Below are positions 7,677 to 14,799 of a stretch of 16,830 bases of DNA, one piece after another (position 1 is the first letter of the stretch; the number at the start of each line of letters is the position of its first letter). The notes below the pieces were generated by a model. It had not been told where the DNA came from, searched no databases, and saw only the letters and a list, made by a program, of their open reading frames with translations. Position numbers and translations under genes: made by a program. The DNA is from GCA-2732805 sp964516605 (GTDB lineage: Bacteria; Pseudomonadota; Gammaproteobacteria; Coxiellales; Coxiellaceae), in the NCBI GenBank assembly GCA_964516605.1, contig CAZFAA010000034.1, positions 1-16,830 of the forward strand, given 5' to 3'.

Positions 7677-8714
7677 ATGCCTGATCACGAACATTTTATG
7701 TTAGCGGCTTTGGTAGCCGCGTTGCGGGGGCTTGGTCGCTGTGCCCCGAATCCTGCTGTGGGTGCTGTGGTCGTACGCGATGGGTGTATTATGACAGAAG
7801 GTTATCATCATGGGGTGGGTCTGCCGCATGCTGAGGTCGAAGCGCTCCAACAAGTGGATGATGCAGGTGGTGGCACGTTGTATGTCACACTCGAACCTTG
7901 TTGTCATCATGGACGCACACCACCGTGTACCGATTTAATTATTCGTTCGGGTATTAGCCACGTTTATTTTGGTTTTTATGACCCGAATCCACAGGTTGCA
8001 GGTAAAGGGCAGCAACGTCTTATTGAAGCGGGCATTGCGTGTGATTACTTCCCGCTACCATCAGTGGATGCATTGTATCGTGCCTATGCTTATTGGTGGC
8101 GCACGCGCAAACCGTGGGTAACACTCAAGCTTGCAATCAGTGATCAGCACCATTTAGCGATTACTAGGTTAACCGGTGAGGCGTGTCAGTTGTATACGCA
8201 GCAACAACGTTTGCAGCATGATGCACTCTTAACGAGCGTACAAACTATTTTGTACGATGATCCGCAGTATTCGGTAAGGCGTGTCGATGCAGCTGTTAAA
8301 AAACCATTATTCATTGTAGATCGACAGGCGCAATTACCTGTAGATGCCAAGGTGCTGATGACGTGTGCACCCATTACGATTTTTTATCATGCAGCACCCA
8401 TTGTACGTTTAGAGCGGTTGCAGGCTCTTGGTGTACAGTGTATTGAAGTGCCGTTAAACGGCAATCGCTTGGATTTGCACGCTTGTCTTAACGCAATCGC
8501 TCGTCAAGGCCTGCACAGCGTGTGGGTCGAAGCTGGTTGGACTCTGGCTTCAAGCATTATTAGACAGGGATTGGCGCACGAAATTTTATTTTATGTGGCG
8601 CCAGTGCGTCATGATGTGCTGTTACGTACAATTGAATTTGTTTATGAGCCTCAGGGCGAACGCACTATTGAGTTTGAATTGTTAGGGGATGATCTATTGA
8701 TTTCGATTCTGTAA
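7677..8714 (+). CDS. ribD: Riboflavin biosynthesis protein RibD (deaminase/reductase, reductase half diverged)
   Basis: RibD deaminates the diaminohydroxyphosphoribosylaminopyrimidine made by GTP cyclohydrolase II and then reduces the ribose side chain. It has 345 residues. The N-terminal deaminase domain (1-145) is intact: APNPAVGAVVV, H51-A-E53, and PCCHHGRTPPC supplying zinc ligands C75 and C84. The C-terminal reductase domain (about 146-345) is recognisable by KPWVTLKLAIS, LTSVQTILYDDP and SVWVEAGWTL. However, the usual S-L-D-G-R-x-A substrate/NADPH segment reads SDQHHLAI and is several residues shorter, and the W-I-T-G step reads RLTG. The LN.GF element near 135 is also missing. The start is the ATG 6 nt after the DUF4404 stop, with a weak GGGG element upstream. 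Identity is certain; whether the reductase half is active is doubtful. It is not preceded by the FMN riboswitch. Confidence 0.9.
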   Translation: MPDHEHFMLAALVAALRGLGRCAPNPAVGAVVVRDGCIMTEGYHHGVGLPHAEVEALQQVDDAGGGTLYVTLEPCCHHGRTPPCTDLIIRSGISHVYFGFYDPNPQVAGKGQQRLIEAGIACDYFPLPSVDALYRAYAYWWRTRKPWVTLKLAISDQHHLAITRLTGEACQLYTQQQRLQHDALLTSVQTILYDDPQYSVRRVDAAVKKPLFIVDRQAQLPVDAKVLMTCAPITIFYHAAPIVRLERLQALGVQCIEVPLNGNRLDLHACLNAIARQGLHSVWVEAGWTLASSIIRQGLAHEILFYVAPVRHDVLLRTIEFVYEPQGERTIEFELLGDDLLISIL

Positions 8715-8796
8715 AGCTTTTAAGTTTTGTTTAAGCATTTAGCTGATTGAGTTGCATCATTTTTTATTTTTTCTATCGTGTTTTTTTTCTTATTTT

Positions 8797-8805
8797 TGTT
8801 ATACT
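8797..8805 (+). promoter_or_regulatory. Putative extended -10 promoter for the two-ORF block
   Basis: The string TGTTATACT has the exact TGn-TATACT layout of an extended -10 element, in a T-rich intergenic stretch after ribD. Transcription would begin near 8812, leaving a leader of about 25 nt before the TTG at 8837. No convincing -35 hexamer sits 16-18 bp upstream, which is acceptable for an extended -10 promoter. This is a single-motif prediction. Confidence 0.45.
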
Positions 8806-8836
8806 GTCCTCAACTTGTTTTTAAGCGAGATCTATT

Positions 8837-9880
8837 TTGGGGCGTACACAAACACAGTTTTTGGGTGACCTGCGAAATACCATAATCAATTTTTCAGGTG
8901 TAATTGATGGTATAGGTGCCGAAGATAAAGTAAGACGGCATGCTTTGCTGGTAGCGGTTAGTGTGGAGAATGCGACGATTTCAGATTGCGTGTCTATTAC
9001 AGGGCAGTGGCGGGTGCTGCGTGCCTTGCAAAAAGCAGGATTGAAAATACCTTCTTTTCAACCGTACGATACGCGTCGTGTTACAGAGCAACTCTCGGTG
9101 AGCATTACTATTTCTGATGCAGAAAAATTTGTGATTGCGCAACAAAATGAGTCAAACAAAGACAATAGGTCTGTGCAGTCCACAAAAGATGATAGTGGGG
9201 GTACGGAGCCTGCGCAGACATCGACATCGGCAGGAAGCGTACCAGGTGGTATTGTTATTGTGACTGATGATGGGTCTGTAGGGAAAGGAGTTGTAGGAAA
9301 TTATAATAGCGTAAAGTCATTATCTAATCAGTCTACGACGGCAAATGCCCCAGTAGAGCCTGGTGTGATTAAGGAACAACAGGAACAAAGAAACCTTAAG
9401 GAAAATCAAATTAAGATCTTGGGGAAGCTTGCAGCAAGTGTGATTAAGGAACAACAGGAACAAATAAACCTTAAGAAAAATCAAATTAAGATCTTGGGGG
9501 AGCTTGCACTAAAATTTTTTAATAAAGATTGTGACCAATGGGGTATAGCTTTTGGTGTGCGTTGTTTTGCGCTTCGAAAAACTCCACATCATATTGTAAA
9601 AGTGCGTGCTGTGTTACAGAAATTTGGGGTATTCGTGCAGGGATCAGATCCACATCGAATAGTGAGTTATCCTGCTAAAAACTTTGATATAAATCTTTGT
9701 CTTACTACAATACAGAACATTATAAGTGATGCTTTAAAAAATGAGAGCAAGCCATTTTGGCGGGATTTTAAAACGCACACCTTATATCTTGAAATGCGTC
9801 AGTTGTTTAAAAAATCATCTCTTAATAGCGAAAATAGTCATGCAGGTCGGGGCAGTGCTTATAAAGCTTCATTTAAGTAA
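8837..9880 (+). CDS. Unrecognised 347-residue protein with a duplicated 25-residue helical repeat
   Basis: I do not recognise this protein. The frame opens with TTG at 8837; no ATG lies near the N-terminus. It has three parts. A compact N-terminal region (about 1-115) contains GQWRVLRALQKAGLKIPSFQ. A low-complexity Ser/Thr/Gly-rich linker (about 115-170) follows. Then two adjacent copies of a 25-residue charged helix (VIKEQQEQxNLKxNQIKILG) lead into a C-terminal region (about 230-320) with KVRAVLQKFGVFVQGSDPHR. The R-x-x-LQK-x-G element at both ends hints that these two regions are distant duplicates. No signal peptide, membrane helix or catalytic motif is evident. It is followed after 96 nt by the much larger ORF on the same strand and probably pairs with it. 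A secreted effector is possible in a Legionellales context, but nothing in the sequence proves that. Confidence 0.6.
   Translation: MGRTQTQFLGDLRNTIINFSGVIDGIGAEDKVRRHALLVAVSVENATISDCVSITGQWRVLRALQKAGLKIPSFQPYDTRRVTEQLSVSITISDAEKFVIAQQNESNKDNRSVQSTKDDSGGTEPAQTSTSAGSVPGGIVIVTDDGSVGKGVVGNYNSVKSLSNQSTTANAPVEPGVIKEQQEQRNLKENQIKILGKLAASVIKEQQEQINLKKNQIKILGELALKFFNKDCDQWGIAFGVRCFALRKTPHHIVKVRAVLQKFGVFVQGSDPHRIVSYPAKNFDINLCLTTIQNIISDALKNESKPFWRDFKTHTLYLEMRQLFKKSSLNSENSHAGRGSAYKASFK
9363..9512 (+). repeat. Two tandem 75-bp direct repeats inside the 347-residue ORF
   Basis: Copies at 9363-9437 and 9438-9512 match with only a handful of substitutions, for example aaagaaacc versus aaataaacc and ggggaagc versus gggggagc. 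The 75-bp period keeps the reading frame and duplicates a 25-residue amphipathic segment. The high DNA identity points to a recent duplication. Confidence 0.9.
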
Positions 9881-9976
9881 TTATGTCTCAGAATACCTGC
9901 CAGGTTTTCTGTTGCCCTCTAAGAGTTAAGTTAGGATTAATTACAGCATTAACGATTAGAGTCAGGATGCAAAACA

Positions 9977-12900
9977 GTGAAGCAAGGTCTTATTACTATT
10001 CCCCCTCCTCGAGTTATGAGAGCTATCGCTGAGCAGTGCAATCGTCTGCGCGCTGTTTGCTCTACTGAAGATCCAATACTTAAATTTGAAGGTTATGCTG
10101 ATATTTTTACAGCAGTTGTTGACCGCGAAATTAGTGAGACTTCTTTAATACTTACTTCGTTTTTTTCGAATCCTTGCGACCTGAGATTATTGCAAGATCG
10201 TTTTCGAGCGTTCTGTAAAGCACGTTCTGATGATTTGCTGAGGAGTTCAGATTTTTTTTTAGATCGTTATCCTGATGGTCTGGTCAATCAAGTTTGTCTT
10301 AAGCTCTTTGAAATTTTATTTGAACCAAAAATGCTGGTCGAGGCATTTCAAGTTTTGTGTCCGCAGATTAGTTCTATTTTGCAATTTCACCCTATTTTCC
10401 AAGATAACAGGCTTATCTCAATTGAGCTGATACGGGTGCCTGTAGTGGATAGTTCTGCCAACTCTGCGTTAGAGCCTGGTTGGAATTTTGGAAATTTTGT
10501 TTTTTGGCAAGACTGTGCTTTTCCTATGAAAGCATTTGAAGCGTTGGCTGAATATACAGGAGGCTTTCTAGAACATCACCTCATGGTCTATCAGGTTTTA
10601 TTAGAACAGTATCCTGAGCTCTGTGCTTTGATCTATAGCCATAATGATAGTGCAGAAGAGTTAAAGCATGATCTTGAGGTGTATCGTACAGCAGGTATGA
10701 CGCCATTAGCCGCTATTGAAAAATTGATACGCGGATTAAAACGAGGCGGTGCGAGGCAAATGGGCAGCGAGGATGTAGCAGGTCTAGCGGCTTCTCAAGC
10801 AGTCCATGATTTTGAATGTTACCTGAATAATCTTGGTCTCAGAAAAGATGAGTCAGAGGAACAACAGCTCGGTGATCAAGTGCTTGGATTGAGTGGCTCG
10901 CATCATAATCTAAATATTAGTTGGATTTTAAATACGCATCTGAAAAAGCATGGTCAGTGTGTTGAGACCGCAGCACATTATTTAGAAAACATTTTACAGT
11001 GCAATCAAAAAAAAGCCCTATTGCATCAGTCACCACCCGATGCAAAAGAGTGGTTGAGACAGATCAAGGTAAAATACATGCAATCTTCTTTACTCAGCAT
11101 GGCCAAGTTATCAGGGTTGCGCCGGCTACCATTAGGAATAGTGTCTCTGGTTTTTAAAAAAATTGAGCTAACTGATTTTTCCGAGCTTGTGGTGCTTTTA
11201 TCCTGCATTCCCCATGATTTTTATGCTGTATTTTTAAGCATGATTTCTCAAGAAGATCAAGTCAATGACGTAGAGTCATTAGATTCAGCAGATGAAGATG
11301 ATGTGAGTTATTTTAAACAATTATTTGAACTACTTCGAAATGATGGGCCTGATCCATTGCTCTCTGTGGCCAGTAGAATAGCCATGATACGTGCACTCAC
11401 AGAACCCGGTTTGATCTTAGGTTTGGATATCGTGGACCGATGGCAAGTGTGTAGTGTAGCAGAATATGGAGCTGATCTTCCTGCAGATTTAGCTCAAGTG
11501 AAAGTGCATCTGGAGGCGCAGCTGATTTCTTTTTTAAAAATGCAGTTAGAGAGCAAGCAAACGTCTCGTCATCTTAAGAAAAAATATATTCATTTTTTAA
11601 ACGAAGAAAGAAGTTTTTTAATCAACTTTCTGCGACATATAGGTAGTCATGCTTACGTTACTTTTTTAGAATCGCTTACTGATTTAGGTATCGATTTAAG
11701 AAGTGTTTTTTTTGAAAATTTGATATTAAACTTGATATTGATCGTATCAGATGATTCGCCACATTTATCATCTGATGAAGCTCAAGTGCTTGAAGCATTA
11801 TTAGTACAATCTGATACAGTATTGGGTTTAACGATTTTACAGCGATGGCATCTGATGCCGCCATTGGATTATTATGATACGAGGATTGACTCTAAAATCC
11901 AGAAAGTAAGAGATAAATGTAAAGAGCTAGTATTGCTGCGTTTGCAGGAAGAATGGCGCGGTGAATTTAAGGATCATCAAGCAAAGGCTGACTATATTAA
12001 ATTTTGTTGTGCTAATCCTAAAATTTCAATACCTTTACTGCAATCGATGAGCCCCACGGATTATCAGTTTTTTTTTGATTGCCATGATGTATTGCTACAC
12101 TTATCAGCAAAATCTTTTTTGGATGCTGTGACGGAAACCTTATTTACTCTGAGAGATGGCGGGTTTTTCTCAACAGAGCAGCGAGATGCATTAATACGCT
12201 TACTTTCAGGTCCTAATATGGTTTTGGGTTTATATCCTTTCGAAAGATGGGACAGTTGTGCGCTGTATCGTGAAGTAAACAGTAAGCTTAACCCTAATGT
12301 GCTGTTTTCTTTAAAAGAACATTTGCAAAATACCAGCCCTATAACATCTGCTTGTATTGACTTTTGTTGTGATTATCCTCAATTTTTAATTGATTTATTG
12401 AAAGATCCTCAATTTGACCCTTGCTGTCTTATTAATCCTGATATTCATTCGAGTAGTAAGTATGATTTTTTTAGTATATTAAGCAAAATTTTATATGAAA
12501 ATCAAGAGCGTTTATTGCATGTGGCAGGCACACTGCAGTCACTATTGACACGGCCGGATCGAGTATTTGGTTTGAATGAATTAGAACGATGGGAAAGATT
12601 AGAGAAAATTTCCGACTCAAGATTCAATCGAAATTTATCAAATTTAAATTGCCGTCGTCTTCATGCATCGGATCTTATTTTTGACGGGTTAGATCCTATT
12701 ACTCAAATGCAGCGTCAGCTCATGCCACATCTGATGATTTTTTTGCAAAACCAAATTACATCTGACCTTATTTTTGAGGGTTGTTTTAGTTTTTATAGTG
12801 ACCATCCTGCATTTTTATATCGTGTATTTGAAATTATTCCGGATTCACTACACAAGCATTTCTTTGACTATTTGACGACATTAAGTCGACGGACGTCGAT

Positions 12901-13744
12901 TTTGTTTATTTTGTTACTACAAAAAGTGCAGGACTCTTCTTGGTCCCATGCGGATATATTATTCGCTCAATTAACAGCCCCTGGCGAGGTATTGGGTCTT
13001 AATTTTCACGAACGCATTGAGTTATTAAAAAATTATTTCTCCCCCGATCAGTTTTTGCGAACTCTTTTTGCTCATTGCATACACGATGCCAATAGAGCAG
13101 GGTTATTTTTTAAGAACATCATCCGATCGTTTGAAGTAAAGTGGGATAATACTGATCCTATTTTCCCCGGTTCTTCTCTGCAATCTCCTGAATCTATAGC
13201 GGTTATAAATTGTCTACTCGACAGGCTTCATGTGACGGGACTTAATTTTATTGAAATGTGGAACATTATTCAGGAATCGGCTGGGATGTCGTCAACGGTC
13301 AAAGATGTTCTCTGTGAGACAGTATGGTCCAAGCTCAATGATGCAGACAAAATGTGTATTGTGATGGACTTTTTAGACTTGCTTGATGTTGATGGGGTGG
13401 GCTTGATGGTGGGTGAGGCGCGTCTAGAATCTGAAGTGTTGTATGCTGCCCACATAATAGATGCAGATCCTAATCGGTATCAGATGCCGCTTGAAAAATT
13501 TCTGTCGGTTTTACCTTCTTTGCAAGCTCAGTTCTTTGTTGAAGGGAAGTTCGAGTTATTATTATCGATAGAAAGAAAGCATGAACTGATTTTAGAGTTG
13601 CAAAGTTGTTATTGGGCTGCGCGTACTACGAAAATGGAATATTTTGGTTTGTTCAAACCAGGGGGTCGCGCTCAGGCAAGTCAGCTCATGATGGCGGAAA
13701 ATTCGGGGTATTATTGCGGCTTTTTATATCCTGGATACACCTGA
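9977..13744 (+). CDS. Unrecognised 1255-residue protein with six degenerate helical repeats
   Basis: I do not recognise this protein. The frame starts at GTG 9977 with AGGA (9964-9967) 9 nt upstream. No ATG gives the same frame nearby. The N-terminal third (1-400) shows no repeat or enzyme motif I know. From about residue 400 on, six copies of a two-part unit appear. The first part is a helix pair such as YIKFCCANPKISIPLL. The second is a downstream motif around [VIL]-[LFT]-G-L followed by a hydrophobic stretch and usually RW, as in MVLGLYPFERW. The G-L motif begins at residues 481, 616, 750, 864, 1006 and 1087. Predicted character is all-helical and solenoid-like, with no signal peptide or membrane span. 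The DNA is AT-rich with long T runs. It may be a scaffold, host-interaction or effector protein; this is inference only. Confidence 0.7.
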   Translation: MKQGLITIPPPRVMRAIAEQCNRLRAVCSTEDPILKFEGYADIFTAVVDREISETSLILTSFFSNPCDLRLLQDRFRAFCKARSDDLLRSSDFFLDRYPDGLVNQVCLKLFEILFEPKMLVEAFQVLCPQISSILQFHPIFQDNRLISIELIRVPVVDSSANSALEPGWNFGNFVFWQDCAFPMKAFEALAEYTGGFLEHHLMVYQVLLEQYPELCALIYSHNDSAEELKHDLEVYRTAGMTPLAAIEKLIRGLKRGGARQMGSEDVAGLAASQAVHDFECYLNNLGLRKDESEEQQLGDQVLGLSGSHHNLNISWILNTHLKKHGQCVETAAHYLENILQCNQKKALLHQSPPDAKEWLRQIKVKYMQSSLLSMAKLSGLRRLPLGIVSLVFKKIELTDFSELVVLLSCIPHDFYAVFLSMISQEDQVNDVESLDSADEDDVSYFKQLFELLRNDGPDPLLSVASRIAMIRALTEPGLILGLDIVDRWQVCSVAEYGADLPADLAQVKVHLEAQLISFLKMQLESKQTSRHLKKKYIHFLNEERSFLINFLRHIGSHAYVTFLESLTDLGIDLRSVFFENLILNLILIVSDDSPHLSSDEAQVLEALLVQSDTVLGLTILQRWHLMPPLDYYDTRIDSKIQKVRDKCKELVLLRLQEEWRGEFKDHQAKADYIKFCCANPKISIPLLQSMSPTDYQFFFDCHDVLLHLSAKSFLDAVTETLFTLRDGGFFSTEQRDALIRLLSGPNMVLGLYPFERWDSCALYREVNSKLNPNVLFSLKEHLQNTSPITSACIDFCCDYPQFLIDLLKDPQFDPCCLINPDIHSSSKYDFFSILSKILYENQERLLHVAGTLQSLLTRPDRVFGLNELERWERLEKISDSRFNRNLSNLNCRRLHASDLIFDGLDPITQMQRQLMPHLMIFLQNQITSDLIFEGCFSFYSDHPAFLYRVFEIIPDSLHKHFFDYLTTLSRRTSILFILLLQKVQDSSWSHADILFAQLTAPGEVLGLNFHERIELLKNYFSPDQFLRTLFAHCIHDANRAGLFFKNIIRSFEVKWDNTDPIFPGSSLQSPESIAVINCLLDRLHVTGLNFIEMWNIIQESAGMSSTVKDVLCETVWSKLNDADKMCIVMDFLDLLDVDGVGLMVGEARLESEVLYAAHIIDADPNRYQMPLEKFLSVLPSLQAQFFVEGKFELLLSIERKHELILELQSCYWAARTTKMEYFGLFKPGGRAQASQLMMAENSGYYCGFLYPGYT
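11180..13280 (+). repeat. Six-copy degenerate protein repeat array within the 1255-residue ORF
   Basis: The second-part motifs are LILGLDIVDRW (DNA near 11417), TVLGLTILQRW (11822), MVLGLYPFERW (12224), RVFGLNELERW (12566), EVLGLNFHERI (12992) and HVTGLNFIEMW (13235). The first-part helices begin near residues 402, 537, 673, 793, 936 and 1034 (SELVVLLSCIPHDFY, YIHFLNEERSFLI, YIKFCCANPKISI, CIDFCCDYPQFLI, CFSFYSDHPAFLY, CIHDANRAGLFF). The period is about 135 residues for the first copies and shrinks to about 80 at the end. It is visible only at protein level; the DNA copies have diverged. Confidence 0.75.
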
Positions 13745-13746
13745 AG

Positions 13747-13762
13747 CACAAAGAGCTTTGTG
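13747..13762. repeat. Perfect 16-bp palindrome just after the repeat-protein stop
   Basis: The sequence cacaaagagctttgtg is its own reverse complement and begins 2 nt after the stop codon at 13742-13744. It could fold into a 6-bp hairpin with a 4-nt loop, or be a dimeric protein-binding site. No T tract follows directly, so I do not call it a terminator. Confidence 0.35.
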
Positions 13763-13878
13763 AGGGTCGATTAGGGCAAATTTTTACGCTGTATCGAAGA
13801 TTGTTTCCAGGTGATTCTGCAGCGTTTCTCCAACAAGAGTCCGCTGCTATGATTGCCTGTCAAACGCGCTGTTAGTGC

Positions 13879-13907
13879 TTGACTCAAGGGCACCCCGGCA
13901 GTACCAT
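13879..13907 (+). promoter_or_regulatory. Sigma70-type promoter for the riboflavin transcript
   Basis: A TTGACT -35 (13879-13884) and a TACCAT -10 (13902-13907) are separated by exactly 17 bp. The expected start at about 13914 falls some ten nucleotides before the first stem of the FMN riboswitch. That placement, more than the hexamers alone, supports the call. It lies just beyond the last stop codon of the open reading in the preceding block. Confidence 0.6.
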
Positions 13908-13923
13908 TCCAGCTGTTTTAGTA

Positions 13924-14085
13924 CCTTCAGGGCGGAGTGAAATTCTCCACCGGCGGTAAGCCTTCTGTAAGGCAAGCCCGCGAGCGCTATGTTAGGGTCT
14001 GTGGAAAAAGTCATACACCCTAACAGTAGGTCAGCAGATCTGGTGTGATTCCAGAGCCGACGGTTAGAGTCCGGATGAAAGAAGG
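13924..14085 (+). ncRNA. FMN riboswitch (RFN element)
   Basis: This is a complete flavin mononucleotide aptamer. The closing stem P1 pairs CCTTC (13924-13928) with GAAGG (14081-14085). Conserved blocks include GGCGGAGTGAAATTCTCCAC, CCGGCGGT and GATCTGGTG with GATTCCAGAGCCGACGG, then AGTCCGGATG. A variable arm has a 9-bp stem, TGTTAGGGT (13990-13998) with ACCCTAACA (14017-14025). When FMN binds, expression of the downstream ribE-ribBA-ribH genes is expected to fall. It lies ahead of ribE, not ribD, so the two-domain RibD gene escapes this control. The class assignment is secure from the conserved core. Confidence 0.96.
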
Positions 14086-14096
14086 CGATTGTTATG

Positions 14097-14119
14097 CATT
14101 TAAGGGCTCTCCTTAAATG
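14097..14119 (+). promoter_or_regulatory. Candidate riboswitch expression-platform hairpin
   Basis: A perfect 9-bp inverted repeat, CATTTAAGG and CCTTAAATG around the loop GCTCT, begins 11 nt after the riboswitch closing stem. The loop-side strand TCTCC (14108-14112) can also pair with the ribE ribosome binding site GGAGG (14166-14170; four Watson-Crick pairs and one G-U). CCTT (14111-14114) could instead pair with AAGG in the P1 3' strand. Mutually exclusive pairings of this kind suit a switch. The tail is only moderately T-rich, so translational control seems at least as likely as termination. Confidence 0.45.
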
Positions 14120-14175
14120 TGTCTGCTTATCTTTAAAAAGCCTGAAGATTGTTGTCCATACTGATGGAGGTAACG

Positions 14176-14799
14176 ATGTTCACGGGCATTATAGATCATT
14201 GCGGTGTTATAGCGGCCATAGCTCGTACAGCGCAGATGTTGCGTTTTACCATCACGAATCAATTTCAAAATATGGTATTAGGCGAGAGCATCGCTGTCGA
14301 TGGCGTGTGCTTAACGGTGACTGATATTCAGCAGCAGGCATTTTGTTGTGATGTGTCATCTGAAACTATGACACTGACGACTTTATCGAATTATGTGGTG
14401 AATTCACAAGTTAATTTAGAGCGTGCTTTGACGCTGGGTCAGCGCATGGGTGGACATTATGTGACAGGTCATGTGGATGGCACGGTGGTGGTAGCCGCAG
14501 TGACGCATCTAGCCGATTGCATGCAAGTGCAATTGAGCGGTTTTACAGCCGCTCAAGCCCGTTATCTCATTCCCAAGGGCAGTATCACCGTCAACGGCGT
14601 GAGCTTGACCATTAACACGGTAACGAATTTACTCACGCCATCAATTAGTCTTATGTTAATCCCGCATACGCTAGCGAGCACCAATTTAAGCAATTTAGTT
14701 GTGGGTAGTGTTGTGAATATCGAATTTGATTATTACGCCAAAGCGATTGCATATCAATTGGCTTTGCAGCAGCAAGTGTGTGAGGTGGAGCATGTCTAA
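14176..14799 (+). CDS. ribE: Riboflavin synthase alpha subunit
   Basis: This enzyme dismutates two molecules of 6,7-dimethyl-8-ribityllumazine into riboflavin and the pyrimidine intermediate. It has 207 residues in two homologous lumazine-binding barrels, each with the signature repeated: ESIAVDGVCLTV (37-48) and GSITVNGVSLTIN (135-147). GGHYVTGHVDG (92-102) and MLIPHTL are also typical. I chose ATG 14176 because it gives the canonical MFTGII start and follows GGAGG (14166-14170) by 5 nt. An upstream in-frame TTG at 14149 would only read the leader. It is the first gene behind the FMN riboswitch and overlaps ribBA by 8 bp. The symbol follows the Gram-negative convention, where some databases use ribC. 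Confidence 0.95.
   Translation: MFTGIIDHCGVIAAIARTAQMLRFTITNQFQNMVLGESIAVDGVCLTVTDIQQQAFCCDVSSETMTLTTLSNYVVNSQVNLERALTLGQRMGGHYVTGHVDGTVVVAAVTHLADCMQVQLSGFTAAQARYLIPKGSITVNGVSLTINTVTNLLTPSISLMLIPHTLASTNLSNLVVGSVVNIEFDYYAKAIAYQLALQQQVCEVEHV

Noticed and set aside
8715..8836. PmrA-type regulatory box ahead of the two unknown ORFs
   Set aside because: I looked for the direct TTAA-containing repeat associated with effector genes and found no convincing match in the T-rich spacer.
14094..14324. Plus-strand frame starting with ATG in the riboswitch leader, 76 residues
   Set aside because: It overlaps ribE out of frame, lacks a ribosome binding site, and its start lies within the expression-platform hairpin.
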